A DNA stretch of 64,000 nucleotides from Plasmodium coatneyi (GCF_001680005.1 NC_033557.1:62001-126000), one strand, 5' to 3'; numbered from the stretch's first letter, positions 10,263 through 21,665 are shown. The notes: generated from the letters alone by a model not told the origin. Translations and numbers: made by a program.

Positions 10263-11714
10263 TTTCTTCTTTCTTCCAAAATTTTTTGTATAGATTGTCC
10301 TCCTTAATTTATATGAGTATATTGTCCAATATAATATATAGTCACTCTTACACCTGTATTAAATTTGTTTTCTTCGCCTATTTCTGAATGAATATAAAAT
10401 GAGTATACTACTTCAATTCATCACTATAATTACATTCTATAATAGAACACACATACGGAATTTCCATTCCTCCTTCTTATTTAAATATTTATATATTCCT
10501 TCTCACCTTGCTTTTTATGATGTATAATTCACTGGAAAATTTAGATTATACGAATATGTACATATTATTGTTTATATGTAACTTGCCTGTGAAGTATATT
10601 AAATTCGTTCAATATACATAAGATGGGAGGAAGATGGTGATGATGATGGTAAGTTGGTAAGTTTGTAAGTTAGAGGATATGGAACGCGTGTTGTGTTATG
10701 TGGTATATATTTCTCCTTTTTTGATTTTCTTTCCTTCCTTCTTTTACTTCTCCTTATATTATTATAATTTGTGTGAGGTTCCTGGGTGTACTGCTCTAAA
10801 AAATTAATTTTTTTTTGATATAAATTCCATGTTCACAAACATAGCGCTGTATATAAGCGCAACCTGGAAATATGCTATAAAACCTTATGTATTTTGCACA
10901 TTGCAAGAATAATATGCAATACGAGCAAATAGTGTATATTCTGTTCTGTATGAGCATAAATAATTCCTAGTCCATCCTTCTCATTAAGGTAACAACCTCC
11001 CCTCCTTATTTTATGCATACAAATGAACTTGAAATATGAACCATTTATTAAAGCTACCTGAATAATATGGTAAAAGAAGGAAGTTGTCAGCGCCCCATTC
11101 AGCAGGGAAGCATAAGAACAAGTTATAAAAAGGGGGGGGATTTTATTCTTTTTACAAAATTATAAGGAGCAAATGGTTCTAGTGGCCCCATTTATTCCAT
11201 CTTATAAGACCTAAATTGTGCCATTCTGCTTTATTTTCTTTTTATCTCTTGGAGGCAGCGGAGGCATTGCTTATATACAAAATTTCGCCATTATGAATTA
11301 CCGTATGTAACAGAAGAACTGTGAAAGGGACCCTTCTTTACGCATTCATTCTATTCATATTCATAAGTTTTGAATTATGGAAGGCATAGGTGTTGTGTAA
11401 TAAGGACAAAATGTGTAAAAACCTAGCTAGTATGCGCACACGGAAAAGGAAACAGAACAAGTGCGCTGCGCGTTTTTACATGTGTTAACCTTACATTATT
11501 AATAAAATTTATATTTGAGCGCTTTAAGCTCATTTATTTGCATCAAGAAGAAGGGTTCATCATGCTGAATAAAAAAAGGGGTATGAACACAAAAATGGAT
11601 ATCATATACTTGGCGTAGTGTTGTACCCATTAATTTTCCGAGGGGAACAAAATTAGTGCCGCTTCTTTTTTATTTGTAAGTTCTTTTTGACTAATATTAT
11701 ACTTAAATAATCAA

Positions 11715-11995
11715 GGTAAAAAAGAAGCGAAAGGACGCAACTTTCCCCCTTTCTTCTGTGAAGACACATTGTGTAATTTTGCACTTGATTATGAATTGTG
11801 CATCTAAATGATGTGTATAACGTAAAAAAGAAGGGAGGCGAATCACCTTCGCGAGAACCCGCGCAAATTCTCGCGACTTGGAAGCACTTTTCAAATGTCC
11901 ATAATTGGAAATAAAGAAAAAGAAGTTGTTAAGTTGAAAGAAATTACAAAGATAAAAATTTTTTAAAAAAAGAAAATGAACATTTTGGATCATCA
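11715..11995. repeat. SICAvar 3-prime flank element, copy B, with GC-rich hairpin
   Basis: Same block order and orientation as copy A. The core at 11849-11876 is a perfect inverted repeat: TCGCGAGAA (11849-11857), a 10-base loop CCCGCGCAAA, then TTCTCGCGA (11868-11876). It sits in otherwise very AT-rich sequence. No SICAvar end is recognised next to this copy, so it may be a remnant of a lost gene. Confidence 0.75.
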
Positions 11996-12499
11996 GTAAG
12001 GAAGTTGAAAACAAGTAAGAATGGAATAAAGGAATTTTTCCATTTATATTCATTACACATGAGGGTAAGCACTTCCGTACAATACCAAAAAAAAAAAAAA
12101 AGAAGAAAAAAAAAAAAAGGAAAAGGAAAAAAAACAAGAGGTAGAATAATTTTTTTTTAAAAAAAGAGGTGCACGTACACGGGTACGTTCCAATAAGAAA
12201 TAGTGTTTTGTCCAAATTCCCATAGGATGGTGTATTTAAAGTAATTGCCGAATGAAGGCGACCCTGGGAGGAAGGGGATGTGAATGCCCATTTTATGGTT
12301 AGGCTTAATGTGGTACAGTTAAAAGCAGAAGTTAGGAAAATTCCCATAACCCCTCCTCTTTTTTTGAAGTACCACTATTGTAATTAAATATATACATTCC
12401 TTTGAGGAGTTCCCTTGAGGAGCTTTTTCCTTGACCTTTTATACGAAATCGCATTTTATTTTTTTTAGTCCACTTTTTGATACTTTGTTTTTTCATTTT

Positions 12500-12835
12500 A
12501 TGATGAACTAAAAATTTTTTTTTCTTCTTTTTTCTTTTTTTTATTGTGCCAGTGTTTGTCCTTATATAATTTTATTTTTTTTTTGTAGATACACACGTCT
12601 GATGACATGGTAAAAAATTTGTAATTGTACAGTTCCCCTTTTTTAAGAACACTTTTTTTTTGCGGAGGAGGAGAAGCGCATTGTGATGTGATGTGCTGGT
12701 GGGCGCTAGAAATGGACAACTTTGCGCACAAAAGGAGCAGTAAAAACCCTTTCTTTTTTTTGGGTTGTTGTGCTTCCCCCTTTTTGTTGTGTGTACTTGC
12801 CCCATTCTTTTTTTAAAATTTTAGAGGTAGAATTT
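12500..12835. repeat. Dispersed repeat, inverted partner of 19890-20262
   Basis: The strand here reads GTGCCAGTGTTTGTCCTTATA, then a GCGGAGGAGGAGAAGCG block, then GATGTGATG(T)GCTGGTGGG and AAATGGAC, ending TTTGCGCA. The reverse complement of 19978-20262 has the same blocks in the same order. No gene product could be assigned. Confidence 0.7.
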
Positions 12836-13850
12836 ATTTTTTTTTTTCTACATTTGTATGTATGAATAAATGCATGAGGAAAGATACTCTGAAAACAGGC
12901 GCGAAAAGAAAAAAAGAAAAGTGCCGACCTTTTCAGAAGAATATTTAAAGGAAAGAAAAAAAATGATAGCATTAAAATGAAAAAACAGAGGTTATATATT
13001 TTCCTGTGCTCCTTTTTATTCCAGAACCAATAGTTGGTGTGTTTTTAATTATATTATACAGTATATATGGCGGATGAGGGGTGGCATGCAAAAAAAATTT
13101 GAAGATTTTTAAAGGCTAATTCTTTTGACTTGCAAATATGCTGCTCTGTATATTTGTCAAACCGAGGTAGAGAAAAAAGAAGACTCTCTTTCTCATGCAC
13201 AAATTAGAGCCCTTTGATTTTTGCAAAAAATATATAATTATTACCATTAAAAGTTATTTTCCAAAAAATATTCTTTATTAATTTCTATATTCCTGTTCTA
13301 AGTCCATGATAAAATAATAAAAATGCCATTTTGTATATGGATATATAAAAACAAATTACAGAAAAGATCCAGAAATATAGCGCACAAAACTGTTTGTACA
13401 AAAATAAAGATCAATTTCTAGGCAGTACGTATTATTTAATTGAAGAATTTGCAAAATACATAATTTTCATGGTGAACCAATTATATATACACGTACTGAT
13501 TAGTATGTAAAGCACATGGGCATATATTAGCAGAAAAGTAACTCCTCTTTTTTTGGTACATTTATAGTCCCGTAGAAAATATTTCCCATTTTACACACTT
13601 TTCTTATATTATCATGCGGCTCATCCGATATTTTGGGGGTGAACTTCCCCGTTCTGCTCCTTTATTTTCAAGCGGTGAAAAAAAAAAAAAAAAAAAAAAA
13701 AGCCTGGTTCCATGGTTCTTAATTCGAATATGTACACATATAAATCACACTATCAGGTAGCATTTTCATTACACCTTTTGGATTCCTACGTAACAGCAGA
13801 ATAAATAACTTCCTTTGCTCTTTTTATTACTCGTTCTGTTATAAGACTTT

Positions 13851-15481
13851 TTAAAAACAGCAGAATCTTCTTCTTTTCTTTTTCTTCTCTTTTACTTCTT
13901 GTACTTTTGGTTTATTTATTTTTCTTTCTACGTTTCTTGTTAAAGCAGTTGGTCTTTTTGGACTAGACCTTAGATCTGGGCGTCCGTATTTTCTTTCGAT
14001 GTATGGTTCTTTTAGTTCTTCATTAAATTTAAAATCATCAATGAATGGAACATTTCGAAATTTGTTTTGATACATTCTCAAATATCCTGTTTGCACGGCT
14101 CCTTTCTTTTTTTCTTGTAATTCACCATTTGGGTCCGCATCTCCTCCTGGATTTGAAGCACCAGCTGAAGTCTCTCCATCCATGCCTTGTTCTCGTGTGT
14201 TGGATGCAATACATCTTTTTAATACCTCATCAAAATTGGCCGTTATTGTTGGTTCAAAATTTTCATGAAAATTTAACCTCCTTTTTTTATAATACTCTTT
14301 TATCTTCTGTTCTCGATTTTTATATGCAGATAGTATTTTTGCGTATTCCTCAGGGTTATATTCAATGTTTTCTTCTTCCGTTGAATTCTTTGGAGCTTTC
14401 TGTACAACTTCCTCTTCTACTGAGGATAGAGAAGGGGCTTTTTGCATAACTTGTTCTTGTACTGAGGATACAGAAGGAGCTTTCTGCATAACTTGTTCTT
14501 GTACTGAGGATACAGAAGGAGCTTTTTGCAGAACTTGCTCTTCTTCTGCAACTTCTGAAATTTCTCCATCTTGTTCAACAGCTTCCTCATTGTGTACAAC
14601 AGGTCCATCCTGTTCTATAGCTTCCTCATTGTGTACAACAGGTCCATCCTGTTCTATAGCTTCCTCGTCGTGTACTACAGGTCCATCTTGTTCAATAGCT
14701 TCCTCGTCGTATACTACAGGTCCATCTTGTTCAATAGCTTCCTCGTCGTATACTACAGGTCCATCTTGTTCTATATCTTCCTCGTCGTACACTATAGGTC
14801 CATCCTGTTCTATAGCTTCCTCGTAAGCTTCTGCTAATAACCTCAGAGTTCTTGAATCCACGGCTTTTCCGAGGCCATTGTTCATCACATTGTACGAATT
14901 ACCACCATATTGGCTCTAAAAAAAAAAAGGGGGGGAGATGTGATCAAAAATGAATTTTGTTTATAAAATTTAGATAAAATGTTAAAAGCAGTTTTTATAT
15001 TTACATTAATGAAAAGACAGTGAACATGTAGTGAAAAAATGGCGGCATATGTATAATAGTGTAAAAAGAAAATAAAAAAAAAAGACAAAAATCATATTTC
15101 ATATTTGAAAAAAAAAAATAAAAGTAAAAACACATTTTTAGGCAAAAAACGAATAAAAAAGAACACCACTCCCTCCTCTTGGACAAGTGTACAGAGGAAT
15201 ATATATGTGCGTTGAGGGTTGTTCAGGGGTTCCCGGAGGGTGTCCGATCTCTTTTTTTTTTTGTTCGGTTACAGATAATATGCATTCGTTTGTTCGTTCG
15301 TTCATTCATTTGTTGGTTCATTTGTCCATTTTTCCTTTTTTTTTTTTTTTTTTTTTCTTACCGAATTGGAGCAATTTACAATCCAGACTAGAAGCGTGTA
15401 CAAAGAAGCTTTTGTGCAAAAGCGAAAAACCATGCCGCCTCCTTTTTTCCCTTTCTTATTGTGCCTTGTTGCAACAGGCAT
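13851..15481 (-). CDS. Exported protein with PEXEL and acidic tandem repeats, function unknown
   Basis: Two exons, 15362-15481 and 13851-14915, 394 residues, phase-0 junction with a GTAAGA donor. Exon 1 has a recessed hydrophobic stretch (ASLYTLLVWIV, about residues 25-35) acting as export signal. A canonical PEXEL, RLLAE, lies at residues 65-69 in exon 2, so export into the red cell is expected. Then come about six 13-residue repeats of the type AIEQDGPVVYDEE (roughly 74-156) and three to four 14-residue repeats of the type QVMQKAPSVSSVQE (roughly 166-217). A charged helical region follows (EEYAKILSAYKNREQKIKEYYKKRR), and the protein ends in a basic KKKKRRRFCCF. Among the acidic repeats the core changes stepwise from VVYDEE to VVHDEE to VVHNEE, a trace of serial duplication. 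No family was recognised. Confidence 0.85.
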
Positions 15482-17508
15482 TTTGTTGATATATGCTAGA
15501 AGATGTAAGAAAAAAAAAGAGTATATTTCTTATTAATTACTAGAAATAATTCGTTCTTTCAATTAATATAATTAGGCTAAGTACGGTTCAAAATTTATTG
15601 AACACCATATATATATTTCTCTAAAAGTGCGAAAGTAACAAAAATCTAGAATTAGAAGTAAAAACGAAAAAAATATGACTATTGAAAAAATGTGAAAAAA
15701 TATATATAAGGTCATAAAATTACTATATATTAAAATTTTACAAATTATTTTTTATAATATTTAAGGTTTAATCATAATTTTGTATTAACTTTTGTACAAA
15801 AACTTATATTTTATAATTTGCAAAAAAGAAAAAAAAAAAAAAAAAATAAAATTATAATTTATATTTTAAAAAATATTTTTTTTTTCAAAAAATTAAAAAG
15901 TTATGCATATATACTGAATAGTAAGAAAAATAAAAAACAAGCAACTAAGAATAAACGGATTTATAAATAGCCACCTTTTAAAAAGCATAGAATAAATCTG
16001 TTGTTACCACCATTTTGGCTAGAAATGAACAGATTTATAAGGATGAAAAGTTGTTTCTCAGCGAAAAGATGATTGCTCTTACATATTGTATAATGGAATC
16101 CGAAATGAATAGCTTTATAGAAAAAAAAATAAAAACAGTGGGCTATATAATAATAAATAGGAAATATATATAATAAGGTCCGCGTTATTAATTTGGTGAA
16201 TTTTGTTAATAATAGCTAATTGCTAGCCCCCCTTTTTTTTTTCTTAATTGTTACTACATGTACATATTATATTTTGTTTTTTAATTGCTTTTATTTCTAA
16301 ATGAGCCCATTCTGAGGGGCTATATAGCTCTATAAAAAAAATTATTTTATTTGATTCATTCGGTTAGTAATGAAATAGCTATTTGTTATATAAAACTTGT
16401 TCCTATATATAGCTTCTTCTTTAAAAAATGATGACGAATTAGTGTTATATACTACTTGCTATTCTGAGAGGGCGTGTTATTACGTAATAACCTACATAGA
16501 GAAGCTCCAACATGAAGAGCCAATGTATTATCATAACAAGTTCACATGTTTATTCATTTTTTTCTTGTTTTTTTTTATGTATGAACGATTAACATTATAT
16601 ATAATTACTATAACATAAAATAAGTAAAAAAACGAGCATTAAAAAATAAGAGATAAAAGGAAAAGTGAAAGAGAATGCGACAACCGCTTCGAGGCGGGCA
16701 AGTATATAACCTATATATCATATATACATAAGAATAAATACCAAAAAGTTAGTAAACACATTTTTGAAAGAATTTTAAAATTAAATTCATATTATAATTT
16801 TATTTTAATCATATCACACATATGTGACATTTAACTCATTATATACATAGTTATATTTACTGGATGATCAAATTATCGATTTTTAATTAAAGCGTTAAGT
16901 GATATCTGAATGAGTAAAAATAAGAATTGTTTCTTTGGACCAGCTAAAAACATTCAACACTGAATTAACACTTTTTTGTACCTTTTCTACTAAAAAAAAG
17001 ATCCAACTCGGCGGTTATTTAGACAAAAAATTCACTGGGGTTAAACAACTAAACAATTAAGTTAATCAATTAACCCATTAAAAAACTAATTAATTAAAAC
17101 AGCAGAAATAGTCAGCGATCCTTTGTGCCCCTCATCAACATTAGCACATAAAAATTATCAAGGCATTAATATAGATATACTCGGAACAAATGAACCGTTT
17201 TTTTCTGTAGTGTAACCACCAATTTAATAACACTTTTTTATGTGTTGTACAGAACTGATTATAACATATACCCATTAAAAATATTTTCTTAATGGTAAAA
17301 AAATTTACTATGGGGTTTTTAGAAAAGAAATTCACATGCCTTGTGCTAAAACTATTTATATAAGAATGAAATTTTCAAGTCTCATATATTTTAAATGTTA
17401 ATCCGCAGAATATACATTTAGCACCATATCGATATAGAAACTGTAGAAAAAAACTAAATAGTTCCTCTGTCTGAATTTAGTCTAAATGTATAAAAAATAG
17501 TATGGTCC
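15482..17508. other. AT-rich intergenic region
   Basis: 2 kb of very AT-rich DNA, densest between about 15500 and 16400. It forms the upstream side of the exported gene at 13851-15481. No gene, RNA or repeat array could be supported. A small GC spot near 16678-16702 (CCGCTTCGAGGCGG) could form a tiny stem. Confidence 0.5.
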
Positions 17509-18132
17509 TTCAGGGTTTAGGGTTCATATCTTAGCTTTCAGGGGTTTACGGTTCAGGGTTTAGTGTTTCAGGGCTTAGGGTTCAGAATTTAGGGTTTAGG
17601 GTTCAGTGTTTCAGGGTTTAGGGTTTAGGGTTCAGTGTTTCAGGGTTTAGGGTTTAGGGTTCAGTGTTTCAGGGTTCAGGGTTTAGGGTTGAAGGTTCAG
17701 TGTTTAGGGTTTAGGGTTCAGGCTTCAATGTTCAGGTTTTAGAATTTAGGCTTCAATGTTCAGGTTTTAGAATTTAGGGTTCAGTGTTCAGGGTTCAGGG
17801 TTTAGGGTTCAGGGTTTAGGGTTTTATGGTTCAGGGTTTAGGGTTTAGGGTTCAGGGTTTGGGTTTAGGGTTTAGGGTTTAGGGTTCAGAGTTTCAGGGT
17901 TTAGAATTGGGGATTTACGGTTCAGGAGTTTAGGGATTAGTGTTTAAGGTTTAGGGCTTAGCTTTCAGGCTTTAGGATTTAGGGGTTAGGTTGCAGGATT
18001 TAGGTTTAAGCGTTTAGGGTTCAGGGTTTAGGGTTTAGAGTTGAGGATTTAGGATTAATGGATTAGGGCTTAGGGTTTAGTGTTCAGTGTTTAATGTTCA
18101 GGTTTTAGGTTTTTAGGGTTTAGGCTTTAGGG
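17509..18132 (+). repeat. Internal telomere-like array 2 (GGGTTTA / GGGTTCA)
   Basis: Over 600 bases dominated by GGGTTTA and GGGTTCA, with inserted units such as GTGTTTCA. The G-rich strand is plus, as in array 1, and it is better preserved. It passes without a gap into SICAvar tail sequence at about 18132. A terminal telomere is excluded because genes continue on both sides. Confidence 0.95.
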
Positions 18133-18450
18133 AGGAAGACGTTGTTTCTGGAGGATGATGTTCCTATCGAAGAGGTTCTGAGTTCAGATCCCGGGTTTGG
18201 GGAGGAAGAGTTTGTTCCTAAGGAGGAAGTTCTTAAGGAGTGTGTTACTGCGGAACAGGTGCCAGGTTCAGATTCCGGGTTTAGGGAAGGAAGGGTTTGT
18301 TCCTAAGGAGGAAGTTCTTAAGGAATGTGTTACTGCCGAACAGGTGCCAAGTTCAGATTCCGGGTTTAGGGAAGGAAGACTTTGTTCCTACAGAAGATGT
18401 TCCTAAGGAAGAGGTTCCAAGTTTAGATTCCGGGTTTTAGGGTGTAGTAA
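18132..18450 (+). pseudogene. SICAvar cytoplasmic-tail relic 2
   Basis: At least three copies of the SICAvar tail repeat are readable, including GFVPKEEVLKECVTAEQVPS then SDSGFRE, but the frame shifts between copies because an extra base occurs at GGGAAGGAAG. It ends at 18423-18449 with GATTCCGGGTTTTAGGGTGTAG, the same terminus as relics 1 and 3, followed by a T-rich stretch. No upstream exons of a SICA gene are present on this strand. Confidence 0.85.
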
Positions 18451-18597
18451 ATATCTTTCCTTTTTTTATTTTTTTTTTGTTTTTCGTTTTGGGTATTAAA
18501 TTGTTTACGTTGATGTGTACCTGATATAAATGGAAGTGAAAAAGAAAAAAATTTTCTTCCTTCACTTTATGTTCATTTGTTTGATAAAATTTTTTTA

Positions 18598-18870
18598 TTG
18601 ATGATCCAAGATATTTATTTGTTTTGTTATACATTTTTATCTTTGTAATTTTTTTTATTTTAACATAAAAATTTCTTTTTTCCTATTTCCCATTATGGAT
18701 ATTTTAAAAGTGTTTGCAAGTTGCGAGAATTTCCGCTAGTTCTCGCGAAGATTTTCCAGGGTCCGCAATGGTTCGCCCCTTTTTTGCGCTTTACATTATT
18801 GCATAAAGGATGATAGGAAAAAAGTTCACAACTTGAAAATACAATTTTTGCACTATTTTAAAAAAATAAT
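18598..18870. repeat. SICAvar 3-prime flank element, copy C (inverted relative to A and B), with hairpin
   Basis: The reverse complement matches copies A and B: TTGGATCATCAA, CCATAATGGGAAAT, CACTTTTAAAAT, TTCTCGC, GCGAGAA. The core forms TTGCGAGAA (18721-18729), a 10-base loop, then TTCTCGCGA (18740-18748); the single difference from copy B leaves a G-T (G-U in RNA) pair. It starts about 150 bases beyond SICAvar tail relic 2, on the downstream side, as copy A does for the intact SICAvar. Confidence 0.75.
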
Positions 18871-19271
18871 TGTGCTTAAGATGTTTATTTGTTAAATGCC
18901 TATTCGATGCTTAAAAGGAGGTTACGTGTGCGCGTTCGTACAAAGTTAGTTCAGCGTTCCCCCTCGGTATGGACGTGGTAAGAAAAGTTGCCAGAGAGTG
19001 TAGCTCCTTCGATCGCATGATTTATGCATAGGTGAAGAATTCTTTACTACATTGCTTAACTCCCTTATGCATATGCTTCAATCCATACAGAAAGAGCACA
19101 ATTGAAAAGAATGATTACTGTGTAATTGTTACTTCTGTCAAGCTGGGTAAATTTGTGCCTGCCCTATCAGGAAGGAGCGTAATGCTTTGTGTGTCTATGT
19201 TTTGTTTTCCTTTAATTGAGAAGAAAACGAAGTGGGGGGGGGGGGGCCCGTTTGTGTATGTATATAAATAT

Positions 19272-19475
19272 AATTATGTATATGTGTAATTACGTGTATG
19301 TGTAATTACGTGTATGTGTAATTACGTGTATGTGTAATTACGTGTATGTGTAATTACGTGTATGTGTAATTACGTGTATGTGTAATTACGTGTATGTGTA
19401 ATTACGTGTATGTGTAATTACGTGTATGTGTAATTACGTGTATGTGTAATTACGTGTATGTATAATTATGTGTAT
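19272..19475. repeat. 16-bp minisatellite (ATTACGTGTATGTGTA)
   Basis: Eleven tandem units beginning at 19289, 19305, 19321 and so on every 16 bases to 19449, essentially perfect, with a degenerate unit at each end. The strong uniformity points to recent expansion. It is a likely length-variable marker. Confidence 0.95.
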
Positions 19476-19889
19476 TGTATATGTGTATGTGCACTTTTCA
19501 TGGGCATGCACGACTTCCCACGACTCGTCTCTCCACACACAGAGAGAAAACAATCAACGCGGAAGGTACCATAGAACGCAAGGTATTATGGCTGCCCATT
19601 TTTCTCTTTTCCTTGTTTTGTTCTTTAATTCCCCTTTTGTCAAATGAGTGTAAAATGTGCTTCTGATAATGTGGCAACATGCATGTTCTGTTTTACACCA
19701 CCAGCTGTGCATCTTGCTTAACCAGTTTTTCTTTTTTTGCGCAAAAAAAAAAGAAAAAGGATATTTATAAAGGATTCGCGGGAAGAACAGGTAACACAAT
19801 TTTTCCGTATTAAGTAATGTCTCACATTCGGATGATTACATTTTTAATAAATAAATGTATAAAATTATGTTCCATGAAAATAGTTCCCC

Positions 19890-20262
19890 CCTCCCTTTTT
19901 TTTTTTTTTTTTTTTTTTTTGGTTTATATTGAGAAAAAAAGGAGGGGCTTGGCTTACACTGCTTTTTTTTTTTTTTTGCGCAAAGAAGGGTCCATTTCTC
20001 TAGCTCCCACCAGCATCACATCACTTCATAATGCTCGCTTCTCCTCCTCTTCTCCGCAAAAAAAAAAAGTGTGTTTCTTACAAAAAAAGAGTGTCTTAAA
20101 AAAAAAGTGTGTTCTTACAAAAAAAAAAAAAAAAGAAAGGAACTGTATATCAATTACACAAATTTTTTACACCATGTCACACATGTGTGTGTGTATACCA
20201 AAAAAAATAAAATTATAAGGACAAAAACTTGGCACAACAAAAAAAAAAAAAAAAGAAAGAAA
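19890..20262. repeat. Dispersed repeat, inverted partner of 12500-12835
   Basis: Contains, on plus, TGCGCAAAGAAGGGTCCATTT, CTCCCACCAGCATCACATCA, a CTTCTCCTCCTC block, poly-A runs and AAAACTTGGCACAAC, which is the reverse complement of the 12.5 kb copy. Several internal runs of A differ in length between the copies. Confidence 0.7.
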
Positions 20263-20581
20263 AAAATATGTATAGAGCGTGCATAATATTTTTAATTCAA
20301 AAATATAAGCTTCCCATAAGCGTGAAGCTTGACATGCATGCCATTATAAAATATTCCGTAAAATAATAACTACGGTTGTTCATGGTAAAAATAATAAAAA
20401 CAGAAAGATAAATTTCAATTATGTTATAATTGAGCAAAAGGAAGAATTTCATTCGTATAAAATAGAAGTTCAATTCTTTTTGGCCATGGTTGGAATTTCG
20501 CACAAATAAACATATTTATTGCATCCTATACCGTGAACCCTGAACTTTGAATCTCTACCATAGGGTCCTGAACCTGAAGTC

Positions 20582-21665
20582 CTAATCTTTTTTATTCATT
20601 ACTTGTTGTCCAGTTGTTTTTTTAGTTGCTTTTCTGCTGGAATCTTTTTTCTCTTGGATCTTTTGTTCACTTGGTTTTTGAGATCCTCCTTTTTCGGTAG
20701 TTTCTTTTTTCTCTTGGACCTTTTGTTTAGTTGATTTTGGGGGTTCTCTTCCGGTGAGATATTCTCCAGGGTCTATCCCTGTTTCCTGTAACCATTGTTT
20801 TAATCGGCGCCTATGTTCTTCGGCCCTAGATCCTCCCTTCCCATACTTGGAAGCTCCCCACTTAACCTTAGCGCATTCCCTTTTTTCAGTTTCCCGTGAC
20901 AGGTCTTTAAATGGAGTCTTATTTTCAGGTTCAGTTGGAGTTTTGTTTTCTCCTTCAGTTGGGGATTTATTTTCTACTTCAGTTGGAGCTTTATTTTCTC
21001 CTTCAGTTGGGGATTTATTTTCTACTTCAGTTGGGGCTTTGTTCCTACCAACCCTCGGCGCTTTGTTCCCAGCAACACTCGGTGCTTTGTTCCCGGACCC
21101 CGAGGACTCTTTCTTAACTTCAGTAACTTTCTCTTTTTTCCCCCTTTTTCTGAAATAAATCTTTAAGTGAGGATTTATTTTTTGATGGAGTTCCTACTTC
21201 TGTGCTTGCTAATTTTCTACCTACACTGTCATGCAGTTGTAATGGAGCATTCACATCCTGTCTTCTGAAATCCTCTTGATGCTATAATGGAAGAAAAGGG
21301 AAGAAAAGAAAATAATGAAAAAGTAGTAAATATGCATGTAATAGTATGTACAATACATACTATTCGTATGGGACATGTGTACAACACTTGCAACATCATA
21401 GTGATGCGTATCTATATTATTAAGCATCACACCCCTCTATTTTGCCAATCTGTGTGGGTGTAGTACTCACCTTTAAAAAGATAAAAGCAAGAACAAAAAA
21501 TAACATAGCATTTCTTTTAGTAAAAAAGAAGGACGATCCTGAGGCCTTCTTTCCGTCCATTCTATTTTTTTGACTAGCTTGTGCAATTGGGATTCTGCCA
21601 CCTTGGGATGGGAACACTCCCGGTAGGGCGCCGTTTTTTGTTGTTCTTCTGTTCGAATGTACCAT
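20582..21665 (-). pseudogene. Frameshifted exported protein, N-terminal paralogue of the adjacent exported lysophospholipase
   Basis: Exon 1 (21471-21665) encodes 65 residues with a recessed hydrophobic segment (AMLFFVLAFIFLK); the phase-0 donor is GTGAGT. Exon 2 starts at 21281 with HQEDFRRQDVNAP and includes KSSLKDLFQK, matching the exported lysophospholipase at 22447-24367. Near 21145 it has five G where the paralogue has four, giving a stop at about 21121. In the shifted frame the reading is open to a TAG at 20582-20584: a Lys/Glu-rich stretch with repeats of the type NKSPTEGE and NKAPTEVE, then KWGASKYGKGGSRAEEHRRR and two QEKK-containing Lys/Ser/Thr units. This C-terminus has no hydrolase motif, so the gene is a chimera or a different family sharing the N-terminus. 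A one-base homopolymer sequencing error would make it intact. The PEXEL-like site RKLAS is non-canonical. Confidence 0.75.

Larger units (their letters stand above)
10263..13850. other. Large intergenic region upstream of KIR 2
   Basis: 3.6 kb without a supportable gene. The long open stretch on the minus strand at 11703-12347 is mostly homopolymer and overlaps a dispersed repeat, so it is not called. The region holds copy B of the SICAvar 3-prime flank element (11715-11995), an inverted partner of the 20 kb region (12500-12835), and a 20-base A tract near 13680. Confidence 0.6.
18871..20581. other. Intergenic region with minisatellite and dispersed repeat
   Basis: No gene supported. Contents: unique sequence to 19270, a 16-bp minisatellite (19272-19475), AT-rich sequence, a T tract near 19900, the inverted partner of 12500-12835, and, near 20532-20575, a few CCCTGAAC and CCTGAACCTGAA units that look like decayed telomeric repeats in reverse orientation just beyond a stop codon. 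Confidence 0.55.

Noticed and set aside
11703..12347. Minus-strand open frame of 214 codons
   Set aside because: It passes through homopolymer runs and a dispersed non-coding repeat, has no signal, splice context or domain, and is explained by base composition.
14365..14826. Plus-strand frame rich in Ser/Cys/Thr
   Set aside because: Antisense shadow of the acidic repeats in the exported gene at 13851-15481.
17509..18132. A true chromosome end
   Set aside because: Genes and unique sequence continue on both sides and the heptamers are degenerate, so it is an internal array.
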